Below are positions 53,587-63,015 of a stretch of DNA of 64,000 nt, one piece after another. The position numbers and the translations under genes were made by a program. The stretch lies in NCBI GenBank assembly GCA_013289855.1, contig JABCZD010000011.1:84119-148118 (forward strand). The letters are read 5' to 3'. This stretch comes from Acidobacteriota bacterium. Lineage in GTDB: Bacteria; Acidobacteriota; Terriglobia; Acidiferrales; UBA7541. How positions within the stretch are numbered: the first letter of the stretch is position 1; each line of letters starts with the position of its first letter. The notes under the pieces are model-generated. The model made no database searches. It was not told where the DNA came from and worked only from the letters and a program-made list of their open reading frames with translations.

Positions 53587-55350
53587 CTAGTGGGCCGCCA
53601 GCCTGCGCATTAGTTCCTGTTTGCGTTCAAGCAATCCTCGCAGGTTGGCACCCGCCGGCTGCGCTTCGATGTCGCGTTGTATTTCCGCGACGGCTCGCTC
53701 TACTTGCCTGCGCTGCAGCGCCACAAGGCAGCTTTCCGCCTCTTCCCAGCTGGCCGCTTCTTCTTCCCCGAAGAGCACTTCAAAGAGCAGCCGGCGGTCG
53801 CGGTCCTCGAGCGTACCGGCAATATCACTGGTGGCCATCGGCGGTGACGCCAGATTCGCCGCGATCAACGCCGCGATGATTTTCTCGCCTTCCATGCCTT
53901 CGTACAGGCGCTCTTGCTGCAAGCGCCGCGCCAGCTCCGCCTTAAAATCTTCGGCATCGGCGAGCATGCGGATCAGGCGGCGTTCCACGGGTTTGGTGAC
54001 GCGGCCCAGCATTTCCGGCTGCGCCTTTAGCTCGCTGCGTCTCTCGGTAGCCGCTTTGCTCAATTGCGCGCGCAGCACCGGTTCGTCAATGCGCAACTGT
54101 TGCGCGATTCTGGTAGCCCACTCCGAACGCAGCAGGCGATTCGGGATTTTTTGAACATACGGCAGCAGAAAATTTACCGCGCGCAATTTCCCTTCGCCCG
54201 TCGTCAAGTCCATCTGCCGCGCCCGTGCGATCAGATAGTCGACATACGGTGGCGATTCCTTCAGCAGTTTCAGGTAGGCTTCCGCCCCCTTTTCGCTAAT
54301 GAAAAGATCCGGATCGGCCTTCTTGTCTCCGACCGGCGGCAAGGCCAGCACTTTCACTTCAAAATCGTGCTCCAGCAGTAGCGCTATGGAACGCTCTGTG
54401 GCGGTTTGTCCCGCGCTATCCGGATCGTAGTTTACGATCACGCGCTTGGTGAAACGCCCAAGCAATTTGATCTGCGGCTCAGCAAGAGCGGTGCCGCAGC
54501 TGGCCACCACATTGCTGATTCCCGCGCGCGCCACCGCGATGGCGTCCATATAGCCTTCCACCAGAATGGCGAAATCCTGCCGACGCAGCGCATCCTTGGC
54601 GCGATCCAGGTGATACAACACATTGCTTTTCGAGTAGATCGGCGTTTCCGGCGAGTTCAAATATTTTGGCTGGTCGTCGCCCAGCGCGCGGCAACCGAAG
54701 GCCACGATTTTTCCGCCTTCATTGGCAATCGGAAAGGTGATGCGCCGGCGGAAGCGATCGAAGAGCCGTCCACTCTGATCTCGCGATATCAAGCCGGAGT
54801 CCACCAATAGCTGGTCGTTCTTGTACTTTGGCCGCAGCAAACGCAGCAGCGCATCGCCTCCGCTCGGCACGTAGCCGATCCCAAACTGCTCAATGGCTTT
54901 CCCATCGAGCCCGCGGTCTTCCAGGTACGCGCGCGCTACCTTGCCTTCCGAAGTCCTTTCCAGTTGTTTGACGAAGAACGCCTGCGCGGCTCGATGCATT
55001 TCAAGAATTACTGTACGCTGCTGATTTTCGCGCCGCTCCTCGGGAGAACGCTCCCGTGCGCTGGGCACCGCGATGCCGCATTTTTCCGCGACGATGCGAA
55101 TGGCCTCGGGGAAAGCGACTTTCTCCATCTCCATTACAAATTTAAAAACGTCCCCGCCCACCTGGCATCCGAAGCAGTGGTAGATCTGCTTCGTCGGATG
55201 CACCGCGAACGACGGCGACTTCTCCGCATGGAACGGGCACAATCCCGTAAAATTTTGCCCGCTCTTCTTCAGGCGCACGTACTCGCCCACCACGCGAACA
55301 ATGTCCGCCTGTTGTTTTACGCGGTCCGCAAATGATCCGGCTTCCGCCAT
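53587..55350 (-). CDS. dnaG: DNA primase
   Basis: 587 residues. N-terminal zinc finger (CPFHAEKSPSF ... YHCFGCQVGGD, about 38-66), RNA polymerase-like core with the Toprim motif (ILVEGYMDAIAVARAG, about 263-278), and a C-terminal helicase-binding part with low similarity. Makes RNA primers at the replication fork. It follows mutS2 by 68 bases on the same strand. rpoD is nearby but separated by two plus-strand genes. Confidence 0.95.
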   Translation of the reverse strand: MAEAGSFADRVKQQADIVRVVGEYVRLKKSGQNFTGLCPFHAEKSPSFAVHPTKQIYHCFGCQVGGDVFKFVMEMEKVAFPEAIRIVAEKCGIAVPSARERSPEERRENQQRTVILEMHRAAQAFFVKQLERTSEGKVARAYLEDRGLDGKAIEQFGIGYVPSGGDALLRLLRPKYKNDQLLVDSGLISRDQSGRLFDRFRRRITFPIANEGGKIVAFGCRALGDDQPKYLNSPETPIYSKSNVLYHLDRAKDALRRQDFAILVEGYMDAIAVARAGISNVVASCGTALAEPQIKLLGRFTKRVIVNYDPDSAGQTATERSIALLLEHDFEVKVLALPPVGDKKADPDLFISEKGAEAYLKLLKESPPYVDYLIARARQMDLTTGEGKLRAVNFLLPYVQKIPNRLLRSEWATRIAQQLRIDEPVLRAQLSKAATERRSELKAQPEMLGRVTKPVERRLIRMLADAEDFKAELARRLQQERLYEGMEGEKIIAALIAANLASPPMATSDIAGTLEDRDRRLLFEVLFGEEEAASWEEAESCLVALQRRQVERAVAEIQRDIEAQPAGANLRGLLERKQELMRRLAAH

Positions 55351-55418
55351 AAATTACAATCTCTTAGAAAGAGGTTCCTCTGATGAACGGAGGCTCGCTT
55401 CCCGCCGGCGCCCGAACT

Positions 55419-57830
55419 TCACGTGCGCAACTCCACCACAGTAATCGCGCGCCCGCCGTGTTCTTCGGACTCGAACGAGGACCGCTCCACCAGCGGGTGC
55501 CCGCGCAAAAACTCCGCAATCCCCTTGCGCAACGCTCCCGTGCCATGCCCATGAATAATGCGCACCCGCGTATGATGCGCCAGCGACGCTTCGTCGAGAT
55601 ACTTGTCCAGTCGCTCCGTAGCCTCTTCCACGCGCATGCCGATCACGTTCAGCTCGCCAGTCGCGCTGCCGGCGCTCGGCGCCGGGATCACGTTAACATT
55701 CCGCAGCGTCGTCGCCACGCTCGGCGCCTTCCCGGCCGCCGGCGCTTCCAAGCCAATAATTTCATCGATGCCAATTTTCATGCGCAACGGCCCGGCTTCA
55801 ATTTCCGCGCTACTTCCTTCCACACGCCGCAGCACCACCGGCTTGCTGAACCCGCGCACCTGGACACGCGCGCCGGGTTGCAACAAATCCGCCGCAATCG
55901 CTCCAGTTTTTGCCGGCGCGATGCCCAGATCCGCCTGCGACTCGGCAATCGTCTGCACCACCGCCGCATTCAACTCCTCGCGCGCCTCGCCGCGCACTTC
56001 CTGCACTTTTCGCCGCGCACTCTTTTCCAGCGTGCCGCGCAATTCCCGCTCTTTTACGGCTTCCACAACGCGCGCCACATTTTCATCGAAGCGCTTTTGC
56101 ATCTCCGCAAATTTCGCTTCGAACTCCTTGATCCGCCGCTGCTGCCGCTCCACCCATTCCGCGCGCAGCTTCGCGCGCGCTTCTTCCAGTTCCCGCCGCT
56201 CGCGAGACATCTGCTGCTGCATGCGGTCCAGTTCATCTCGGCTGCGATGCAGATACGCGATCAGGTCGGCGGCCTCGCGCGACTCTGGCGCCAGCAGCGA
56301 ACGCGCCCGCTCGATAATCGACGCCGCAATCCCCAGTCGCTGCGCGATAGCGATCCCGCTGGACCCCCCCGGCACGCCCACCATCAACCGGTACGTCGGC
56401 CGCAAATTCACGTCGTCAAATTCCACCGCCGCGTTCACCACCCCCGGCGTGCTCGAAGCGTACGCTTTCAGCCGGTCGTGATGCGTGGTGGCCAGCACGA
56501 TGCACTTCTTTTCCCGGAAATCGTCGAGTAGCGCCACTGCCAGCGCCGCCCCCTCTTCCGGAGCCGTGCCCGTCCCCATTTCGTCCACCAGCGCCAGCGA
56601 GCGCTCCGTGGCCATCGCCAGAATCGCTTTCAAATTCAGCATATGCGAAGAAAACGTGGACAAATCCGCTGCAATCGATTGTTCGTCGCCAATATCCACC
56701 AGGACATGATCGAACAGCGGCAGAACCGCGCGCTCCGCCGCTACTGGAATGGCGGATTGTGCGGAAAGCGCCGCCAGTCCCGTAGTTTTCAGCGCCACCG
56801 TCTTTCCGCCAGTGTTCGGTCCGCTGATCACCAGCACGCGTTCTTCGCCGCCAAGCGCCAGCGTCATAGCCACAATCTCGCGATTTTCCCGCCGCAATTT
56901 GTCTTCCAGCATCGGATGCCGCGCCCGTTCCAGTTGCAATTCCGCAACGTCGGAAAATTCCGGCATGGTCGCATCGAAGTCTCGCGCAAACCGCGCGCGT
57001 GCGAAAACGCCATCCAGGTGCGCAATCGTTTCCGCCGCGCTCACCAGCGGCTCGCGCACCGCTTGCAACCGCCCCGTCAAATCCCGCAGGATGCGCAGAA
57101 TTTCCACCGCCTCATCTTCCGCAAGCTGCACCAGCTGGTTATTGGTTTCGAGAGTTTCCAGCGGTTCCAGAAATATCGTCTGCCCCGTGGCGCTGGCGCC
57201 ATGCACCACTCCTGGAACGCTGCGGCGATTTTCCGCGCGCACGGGAATTACAAAACGATCGTTGCGTAGCGTCACATAGTCTTCGCCGGCCTCGGCGTTT
57301 CGTGAACGTAAAATCTGTTTCAGCGTTTTTTGTATTGCATCGCGCGTCTGCCCGATGCTGGCGCGAATGCGCCGTAGTGTCGTCGAAGCATCGTCGCTGA
57401 TCTCTCCGCCCGGCAGCACACACCGCCGGATCGCCGCATGCAACTCACGAAAATCTCCCACTCCAGCCGCGCGCGCCGCCAGCAACGGAAATTTCGCCGC
57501 CTCTTCGCGAAACTGCTGCCTCAGCCACGTCGCCGTTTCCAGCAGCGTCGCCGCATCTAATAATTCCCCCGCCTCTAGAACAATCCCCAAGCCCGCGATC
57601 TTTTCCAGCCACCCCTGCGGATCGGCCAGCGCTCCGAATCCCAGTTCGCACGCCGCGCGCAACCATTCGCGCGCTTCGCGGATCAGCGCAAACTCCGCCT
57701 CCAGCGCTTCCCTGTCGCAGCTGAACTGCAGCGCATCGATTGCCCGCCGCCCGGGCGAGCTTGTGGTGCGCAAGCGCAGCAGTTCGCGCAATTTGTCGAA
57801 TTCGAGTACGTCTTCTGCGGTACGAGACAT
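55419..57830 (-). CDS. mutS2: MutS2 family DNA/ribosome-associated ATPase with Smr domain
   Basis: 803 residues. The MutS core has Walker A ISGPNTGGKTVALKTTGLAA (about 335-354) and Walker B-like SLALVDEMGTGTAPEEGAAL. A long coiled coil (about 515-620) follows. A KOW-like patch and the C-terminal Smr nuclease domain (VRIIHGHGTGALRKGIAEFL, about 760-779) complete it. It lacks the mismatch-binding N-terminal domain of MutS. Family roles include anti-recombination and ribosome rescue. It lies 59 bases after dacB. Confidence 0.93.
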   Translation of the reverse strand: MSRTAEDVLEFDKLRELLRLRTTSSPGRRAIDALQFSCDREALEAEFALIREAREWLRAACELGFGALADPQGWLEKIAGLGIVLEAGELLDAATLLETATWLRQQFREEAAKFPLLAARAAGVGDFRELHAAIRRCVLPGGEISDDASTTLRRIRASIGQTRDAIQKTLKQILRSRNAEAGEDYVTLRNDRFVIPVRAENRRSVPGVVHGASATGQTIFLEPLETLETNNQLVQLAEDEAVEILRILRDLTGRLQAVREPLVSAAETIAHLDGVFARARFARDFDATMPEFSDVAELQLERARHPMLEDKLRRENREIVAMTLALGGEERVLVISGPNTGGKTVALKTTGLAALSAQSAIPVAAERAVLPLFDHVLVDIGDEQSIAADLSTFSSHMLNLKAILAMATERSLALVDEMGTGTAPEEGAALAVALLDDFREKKCIVLATTHHDRLKAYASSTPGVVNAAVEFDDVNLRPTYRLMVGVPGGSSGIAIAQRLGIAASIIERARSLLAPESREAADLIAYLHRSRDELDRMQQQMSRERRELEEARAKLRAEWVERQQRRIKEFEAKFAEMQKRFDENVARVVEAVKERELRGTLEKSARRKVQEVRGEAREELNAAVVQTIAESQADLGIAPAKTGAIAADLLQPGARVQVRGFSKPVVLRRVEGSSAEIEAGPLRMKIGIDEIIGLEAPAAGKAPSVATTLRNVNVIPAPSAGSATGELNVIGMRVEEATERLDKYLDEASLAHHTRVRIIHGHGTGALRKGIAEFLRGHPLVERSSFESEEHGGRAITVVELRT

Positions 57831-57889
57831 GATCTAAGCCAGAACTAAACTTTCTCCAAGGAAATTCTCCACGCCGATGCTGCACACCA

Positions 57890-59599
57890 TCAATTGTGTT
57901 TAGCTTTTTTCGCCGGCCCCGCAACCGCCCACTCCTCCACCAGCGCGACGCACAATCCATCCAAAACATCCGTCGCCTCGTGGCCTTTCCCCGGCTGATT
58001 ATTTCCCAAAAAAGAAAAAATCAACCGCCGGCCGCTCGCTGTTTCCGCATATCCCGAACGCGTCCGCACATGCTCCAGCGATCCAGACTTCGCGTGAATG
58101 CGGCCCGCCGCCGCCGTGTTCCTCATGCGATCTTCCAGCGTGCCATCCACGCCGCCGACCGGCAGCGAATCATAATACGCGCCAAACCACGGCTGCCTCT
58201 GCGCGTAACTCAGCATCGCCACCAGTGCTCGCGCCGTCACCAGATCGTGCCGCGATAGTCCCGAGCCATCCGCCTGCACTACGTCTCCCGGCGCAATCCC
58301 CGCATCCGCGTAAAAGCTTTCCGGAAACTTCGTCAACTCCTCCGGCATTTTCCATACACCATCTTGCCGCGCCGCTGTGCGCAGATACATTTCCGTATGC
58401 AAATTCTGGCTGATTTTGTTCACCAGCTTCACCGAGTCACTCAGCGGCACCGACATATGCTGGGCCAGCACCACGGGAGCTTCAGCCGCCGCCACACTCT
58501 CATGCTGCGCGCGCGCCACTCCACTCACCTGCACGCCGCGCGCCTCCAGCATTTGTTTCAGCAACGCCGCCGCGTGCAGCGCCGGCTCCTGTATCGCCAG
58601 CACCAGCGTGCGCGGCGCACTGTTCGCCGGCAGCGTCCCCGTCACCACCACCACGTTCGCTCCCGGCTCTCGCACTAGCGTCAAATCCGACTTCACTCCC
58701 GCCGCGGATGTCGTCACGCGATTCTCCACCACAAAGTCCGGCGTCGCCGGCGTCACCGCCGCGAGCACCGCATCGCCATCACTCAATCCCGGCGTCAGCG
58801 TCAGCCGTACAGTGTTATCGTCCACCACGATCGCGGAGATCGCCGCGCCATACTCCCACACCATATCGTCAATTTCCCAGCCGCTCGGGTAACGCTCCGC
58901 CGGAAAATAACTGTCGTCTCCCACAACGTCGCCAAATACGGACTTCACTCCGCGCGCCACCAGCGCGTCCGCCAACTCTTCCAGCACGCGCGTTGGCGAA
59001 CCATCGAATTCCTCTTTCCCCGTAAACGGGAATCTGCGATTGGAAAGATTTGGATCGCCTCGTCCCACCAGCACCACATCGCCGGACAGCCCTCCATCCG
59101 CGCCGATCACGCCGCGCGTTTCGATCGTGGTGCGAAACCGGTACGCGCTCCCCAACTTCGCCAGCGCCAGCGCGGTGGTCAGCAATTTCATATTCGATGC
59201 CGGCACGAAGTATTCGTCCGCGTTGCGTTGGTACAGAACTTCGCCGCTTGCGGCGTCCACCACCAGCGCTCCCCATTCCCCGCGCCCGGCGATTCCGCCG
59301 TCCATCAACGCATCTGCGCGAGCGGCAAAGCGTTTTGCGTTTCCTTCTGGCTGCGTCTTGCGCGTAGCTTCATTTGTTGCATGCGCCGTCGAGTGCGGCG
59401 ACGTCGTCGTATGCAGTGGTGCCGGCGAACTTCGTTCGTCACCGCCTTGCGCGCGCGCGGCTGGCATCCAAGGCGAAAATGCCCACAAAAGTACTACAGC
59501 GAATAAAACCGCCCCTACCGCGTTTACCCGATTACTCAATTCCGGACCTCTCGCTAGACTCTTCACTGTTGAAAGTATAGTCGAAGAGCGAACGACCAC
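57890..59599 (-). CDS. dacB: D-alanyl-D-alanine carboxypeptidase/endopeptidase (PBP4, S13 family)
   Basis: 569 residues. A hydrophobic export segment (about 28-50, VGAVLFAVVLLWAFSPW) precedes the S13 core. The nucleophile motif is PASNMKLLTTALALAKLGSA (SxxK). The second active-site region is GSGLSRHDLVTARALV, and the third HAKSGSLEHVRTRSG (KSG). It trims peptidoglycan stem peptides in the periplasm. Start uncertain: GTG at 59599 or a GTG at 59566 that would give a shorter, typical signal peptide. Divergent from the SYLF gene. Confidence 0.9.
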   Translation of the reverse strand: MVVRSSTILSTVKSLARGPELSNRVNAVGAVLFAVVLLWAFSPWMPAARAQGGDERSSPAPLHTTTSPHSTAHATNEATRKTQPEGNAKRFAARADALMDGGIAGRGEWGALVVDAASGEVLYQRNADEYFVPASNMKLLTTALALAKLGSAYRFRTTIETRGVIGADGGLSGDVVLVGRGDPNLSNRRFPFTGKEEFDGSPTRVLEELADALVARGVKSVFGDVVGDDSYFPAERYPSGWEIDDMVWEYGAAISAIVVDDNTVRLTLTPGLSDGDAVLAAVTPATPDFVVENRVTTSAAGVKSDLTLVREPGANVVVVTGTLPANSAPRTLVLAIQEPALHAAALLKQMLEARGVQVSGVARAQHESVAAAEAPVVLAQHMSVPLSDSVKLVNKISQNLHTEMYLRTAARQDGVWKMPEELTKFPESFYADAGIAPGDVVQADGSGLSRHDLVTARALVAMLSYAQRQPWFGAYYDSLPVGGVDGTLEDRMRNTAAAGRIHAKSGSLEHVRTRSGYAETASGRRLIFSFLGNNQPGKGHEATDVLDGLCVALVEEWAVAGPAKKAKHN

Positions 59600-59750
59600 T
59601 TCATTCTGGCCTGATTTTTGCTCGTGGCCTTTAGCGCAGACGCAACGCTCGTTTGCCGGTCGGGAGCACGGGACGGAACGTGGAGTTCGCGCCCGCCCTC
59701 TTTTCGATGTAGTCAGGGCTCAAATTCAAGAACAGGAGATATTTGCCATT

Positions 59751-60452
59751 ATGAAACACTTCGTTGCGCTCAGTATCGCGCTCGCTATGGTTGCTTTGCC
59801 GGTCACCACCAAGGCCGCAAGAGATGACGAAAAAGAGGCCAACCGCATTGAAAACGCTGGTCACGTCGTCAAAGAAATTATGGATATTCCCGACGACATT
59901 CCGCAGAGCCTCATTGACAAAGCGGAATGCATCATCGTTTTCCCATCCGTTCTGAAGGCCGCCTTTGTCGTTGGTGGCAGCTACGGACGTGGCGTGATGA
60001 CTTGCCGCACCGGTGAGCATTTCAACGGTCCCTGGAGCGCGCCTTCCATGATGGCGCTTGAGGGCGGCAGCATCGGTTTTCAAATCGGCGGAGAAGCCAC
60101 GGACTTCGTGCTCCTCGTCATGAATGCTCGCGGCGCTCACTCCATTCTGAGCAGCAAAGTGAAGCTCGGTGGTGATGCCTCCGTCGCCGCCGGCCCCGTT
60201 GGCCGCAGCGCTTCCGCGGAGTCTGACGTTACGCTTCGCGCCGAAGTGTTGAGCTATTCCCGCGCACGCGGCGCTTTCATCGGCGTGTCACTTGAAGGCT
60301 CCACGGTTCGTCCCGACAATGATGCCAATGAACGCGTCTACGAGCGCAAGCTCAGCGCCGAAGACATCGTCTTCCACGGCGCCACCAACGTGCCTGCTCC
60401 AGCGCAGCCCATGGTTTCGTACCTGGACCGCAAATCACCGCGCCTCGTGTAA
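59751..60452 (+). CDS. SYLF-domain (Ysc84-like) lipid-binding protein
   Basis: 233 residues. Signal peptide (about 1-22, LSIALAMVALPVTTKAA). The SYLF domain follows (about 45-215): IPQSLIDKAECIIVFPSVLK, GSYGRGVMTCRTGEHFNGPW, EGGSIGFQIGGEATDFVLLV, LGGDASVAAGPVGRSASAES. Such domains bind phosphoinositides in eukaryotes; the bacterial role is unknown. The frame is open far upstream (59040) but the ATG at 59751 with AGGAG upstream and a signal peptide decides the start. Confidence 0.9.
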   Translation: MKHFVALSIALAMVALPVTTKAARDDEKEANRIENAGHVVKEIMDIPDDIPQSLIDKAECIIVFPSVLKAAFVVGGSYGRGVMTCRTGEHFNGPWSAPSMMALEGGSIGFQIGGEATDFVLLVMNARGAHSILSSKVKLGGDASVAAGPVGRSASAESDVTLRAEVLSYSRARGAFIGVSLEGSTVRPDNDANERVYERKLSAEDIVFHGATNVPAPAQPMVSYLDRKSPRLV

Positions 60453-60502
60453 CCTTTTCACTCTTCACGAGTACTCGGATCAACAAAACGATCTAAAACG
60501 CG

Positions 60503-60532
60503 AACACCCCGGAATCACCTCCGGGGTGTTTT
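60503..60532 (+). terminator. Terminator of the SYLF gene
   Basis: AACACCCCGG (60503-60512), 8-base loop, CCGGGGTGTT (60521-60530), then TT. It lies 50 bases past the stop. Confidence 0.85.
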
Positions 60533-60588
60533 GCGTTTAGCGCGCCGCTACCGGCAATTCGGATTCGAGGCCGCGTAATTTATGGAAA

Positions 60589-61179
60589 TCAAAAGTGCTC
60601 AGCAGCGCTCAGGAACACCGGTTTTACCATCGCCTCAATTTTGCCAGCCATCTCTTCGGCAGAAATCCGGTCGGGCGTCTGATACCAGCGGCTGGCGGCC
60701 CCAAAGATGGCCCAAGCGGCCGAAGTTGCGAGTAGCTCCGGATCGACGCCGGCTTTCACCGGATGATTGCCTGCCCCCTCCCGAAACATGTCCTCTACAA
60801 CCGGGATGATAGAGCCCTCGAGGGGCATCTTCGCCAATTGGCTCGGGCAGCCCGCAGTTTCGGCAAGGTAGTCGCACACGCCTAACGCGATGGCGCGCAA
60901 TGCACCGTCACAGTTCGTGAAGGACAGCCCCCGGCGCGTGATCAGGCAGCGGAACCGCTCTGCCGTCATCGCCCGCAAAAGCGCGTTTTTGTCCGGATAG
61001 TGAAGGTAGAACGTGGCCCGATTCAGCGTCGCTTCGTCGGCGATCTCTTGGACAGAAATATCCTCGAACTCTTTGTTGCCCAGCAAACGGACGAGCGAAT
61101 CCATCAACATGCGGCGGCTACGGAGAATGCGCGGGTCCGTCGATTCACCCACGTCCGCTGGTTGGATCAGCTGTGCCAT
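60589..61179 (-). CDS. TetR-family transcriptional regulator (next to azoR)
   Basis: 196 residues. N-terminal helix-turn-helix (about 22-65): ISVQEIADEATLNRATFYLH, then YPDKNALL. The C-terminal ligand-binding part has no assigned ligand. Divergent from the azoreductase gene with 146 bases between, which is the usual layout for a local repressor. Likely represses azoR and itself until a toxic compound binds (inference). Confidence 0.88.
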   Translation of the reverse strand: MAQLIQPADVGESTDPRILRSRRMLMDSLVRLLGNKEFEDISVQEIADEATLNRATFYLHYPDKNALLRAMTAERFRCLITRRGLSFTNCDGALRAIALGVCDYLAETAGCPSQLAKMPLEGSIIPVVEDMFREGAGNHPVKAGVDPELLATSAAWAIFGAASRWYQTPDRISAEEMAGKIEAMVKPVFLSAAEHF

Positions 61180-61251
61180 CAGCCTCTAGAATAGCCCCTT
61201 CAATCCCTCTAAGCAATCGATGTGTAAGCGACAATTGCCTATTAATTTTAA

Positions 61252-61288
61252 TTGACAATCGCTTTGTATACGACATACGATTTGTATG
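61252..61288 (+). promoter_or_regulatory. azoR promoter with overlapping palindrome
   Basis: TTGACA (61252-61257), 18 bases, TACGAT (61276-61281). An inverted repeat CATAC-GATTT-GTATG (61274-61288) covers the -10 box and start site. Direct copies of TTTGTATRCRACATA at 61263 and 61281 overlap it. It is a likely TetR operator. Confidence 0.6.
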
Positions 61289-61325
61289 CAACATATGTCT
61301 ATTACAACGAAGGAGAGCATTTGCC

Positions 61326-61952
61326 ATGGCCACCCTATTACACATCGATTCTAGCCCGCTTTACGAAAGGTCCGTCTCGCGTCAGTTGAGCGGTGCGTTT
61401 GTGGATCGCTGGAAATCCCTGCATCCTGCCGCGACGGTCATTGACCGCGACCTCAACGCAACTTCGCTACCTCCGGTCTCCGCCGAGTGGGTCGGCGCCG
61501 CGTACACCCCGGAAGAGGCGCGCACTCCGAAGCAAAAGAATCTGCTGACGCTCTCGGACACTCTTCTGGCCGAACTGGCGCGGGCCGACGAATACGTCAT
61601 CGGTGCCCCGATGCACAACTTCGGTGTGCCCTCAGTGCTGAAGCTCTGGATCGATCAGATCTCACGGGTGGGCAAGACCTTTTCCTATGCCGACGGAGCG
61701 CCGAAGGGACTGCTTGTCGGCAAGAAAGCGACATTCATCATTGCCACGGGTGGTATCTATGATCCTCAGACGCAGATGGCCTCCTTCAATTTCGTCGAGC
61801 CCTATCTGCGCTCCGTCTTCGGTTTCCTGGGCGTAACCGATGCCACCTTCCTCACCGCTGGTGGAACCGCGGCTCTCAACTATGGACAGGACCGCGCTGC
61901 GTTTCTTGCGCCGCACCTCGAAACCGTTCGCTCGCACGCCCAAGGGATCTAA
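61326..61952 (+). CDS. azoR: FMN-dependent NADH-azoreductase
   Basis: 208 residues of the flavodoxin-like quinone reductase/azoreductase family. LHIDSSPLYERSVSRQLSGA (FMN loop), GAPMHNFGVPSVLKLWIDQI and ATGGIYD (second FMN loop) are typical. Reduces quinones and azo compounds with NADH. Frame open from 61173; ATG at 61326 chosen because AAGGAG lies upstream and the family begins MATLLHIDSS. Divergent from its likely TetR repressor. Confidence 0.9.
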   Translation: MATLLHIDSSPLYERSVSRQLSGAFVDRWKSLHPAATVIDRDLNATSLPPVSAEWVGAAYTPEEARTPKQKNLLTLSDTLLAELARADEYVIGAPMHNFGVPSVLKLWIDQISRVGKTFSYADGAPKGLLVGKKATFIIATGGIYDPQTQMASFNFVEPYLRSVFGFLGVTDATFLTAGGTAALNYGQDRAAFLAPHLETVRSHAQGI

Positions 61953-61988
61953 AGCAGGAGACCCATCAGACAACAAAGAAAATTGTGA

Positions 61989-62012
61989 GGGGATCACGCT
62001 GGACGTGGTCCC
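61989..62012. other. Hairpin between converging azoR and SDR genes
   Basis: GGGGATCACG, loop CTGGA, CGTGGTCCC with one G-T pair; no T-run. It may end both transcripts. Confidence 0.4.
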
Positions 62013-62054
62013 TTGGCATGAGCGCGCTCATAGCTGAGCCGGAGCTCATGCAAC

Positions 62055-62936
62055 TCAGGACTGGGTTCCGCTGTTCGTCCTATACGACCGGCCATCGAAG
62101 CGCCCATCTTCAAAAACCGTTGAGACCGTGACATGTCGCCATTTGTCGGCCTCGGCGGCGCGCGCGGCCTCCGCTTGTTGCACTCGCTGTTCCGCATCGA
62201 CGCCGAGGATCAGCCGCATCGGCATCTCGTCACTGTTCGCCAATTGCACGATCACGTCCGCTATTTTCCGCGGATCGCCTTCCGCACGTCCTTCGATGCT
62301 TCGCAACATCTTGTGTATCGCACCGACCGAGGCCTCGTACTCCGGCAGCAGCTCCGGAATATTCTCACCCGCGCGCCGTGCCCAGTTGGTCCGAATGCCT
62401 CCCGGCTCCAGCGTACAGACCTTGACCCCGAACGGCGCGACTTCCATCGCCAGCGAATCGCTAAATCCGCCGACTGCCCACTTGGCCGCGTGATACGGCG
62501 TATTGCCGGGAATACCGAAGCGCCCGCCGATGGAAGACACCTGAAAAATGTGGCCGCTCTTCTGCTTGCGCATCACCGGCACGGCGGCGCGCGTCGTATA
62601 CACCACGCCGTAAAAGCAGGTGTCCACGACAGCCTTGAAGTCCTCCGCGCTCATCTGCTCGAAGGGCCCAATCTGCCCGTAACCAGCATTGTTGACGAGC
62701 ACGTCCAGCCGCCCGAAAGTATCCACCGCCAGCTGCACCGCGGCCTTGGCGGCGGCCTCATCGCGCACGTCCAGTTTCACGGGCTTCACCCGATCACCGT
62801 ACTGCGCCACCAGCGGTGCCAGCTCCTCTGTCTTGCGTGCACCGGCTACCACGCTATCCCCTGCGGCCAGCGCCGCCTCGGCGATGTCCCTTCCCAATCC
62901 GTTTCCGCTTCCCGTTATCAACCAGACCTTGGCCAT
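62055..62936 (-). CDS. Short-chain dehydrogenase/reductase (SDR)
   Basis: 293 residues, classical SDR. Nucleotide loop TGSGNGLGRDIA (about 8-19), NNAGYG (about 88-93), catalytic Ser in QVSSIGG (about 140) and YHAAK (Tyr about 154, Lys 158). Substrate unknown. GGAGG lies nine bases before the ATG. The upstream TetR gene is on the same strand and a 14-bp palindrome lies in the 79-base gap between them. Confidence 0.9.
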   Translation of the reverse strand: MAKVWLITGSGNGLGRDIAEAALAAGDSVVAGARKTEELAPLVAQYGDRVKPVKLDVRDEAAAKAAVQLAVDTFGRLDVLVNNAGYGQIGPFEQMSAEDFKAVVDTCFYGVVYTTRAAVPVMRKQKSGHIFQVSSIGGRFGIPGNTPYHAAKWAVGGFSDSLAMEVAPFGVKVCTLEPGGIRTNWARRAGENIPELLPEYEASVGAIHKMLRSIEGRAEGDPRKIADVIVQLANSDEMPMRLILGVDAEQRVQQAEAARAAEADKWRHVTVSTVFEDGRFDGRSYRTNSGTQS

Positions 62937-62970
62937 CGCGAATATCCTCCATTTTCCTTTTGAATTGTAT

Positions 62971-62984
62971 AGTGATTACTCACT
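62971..62984. promoter_or_regulatory. Palindromic operator upstream of the SDR gene
   Basis: AGTGATTACTCACT, arms AGTGA/TCACT around TTAC. On the minus strand it contains GAGTAATCACT, close to GAGTAGGCACT at 63609-63620 upstream of the tetR gene. Confidence 0.6.
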
Positions 62985-63015
62985 CATTCATTCATTTATG
63001 AGATGCAACGACTCG

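Noticed and set aside
59040..59750. Upstream extension of the SYLF frame opposite dacB
   Set aside because: The signal peptide and AGGAG site at 59751 fix the start. The extension is antisense to dacB.
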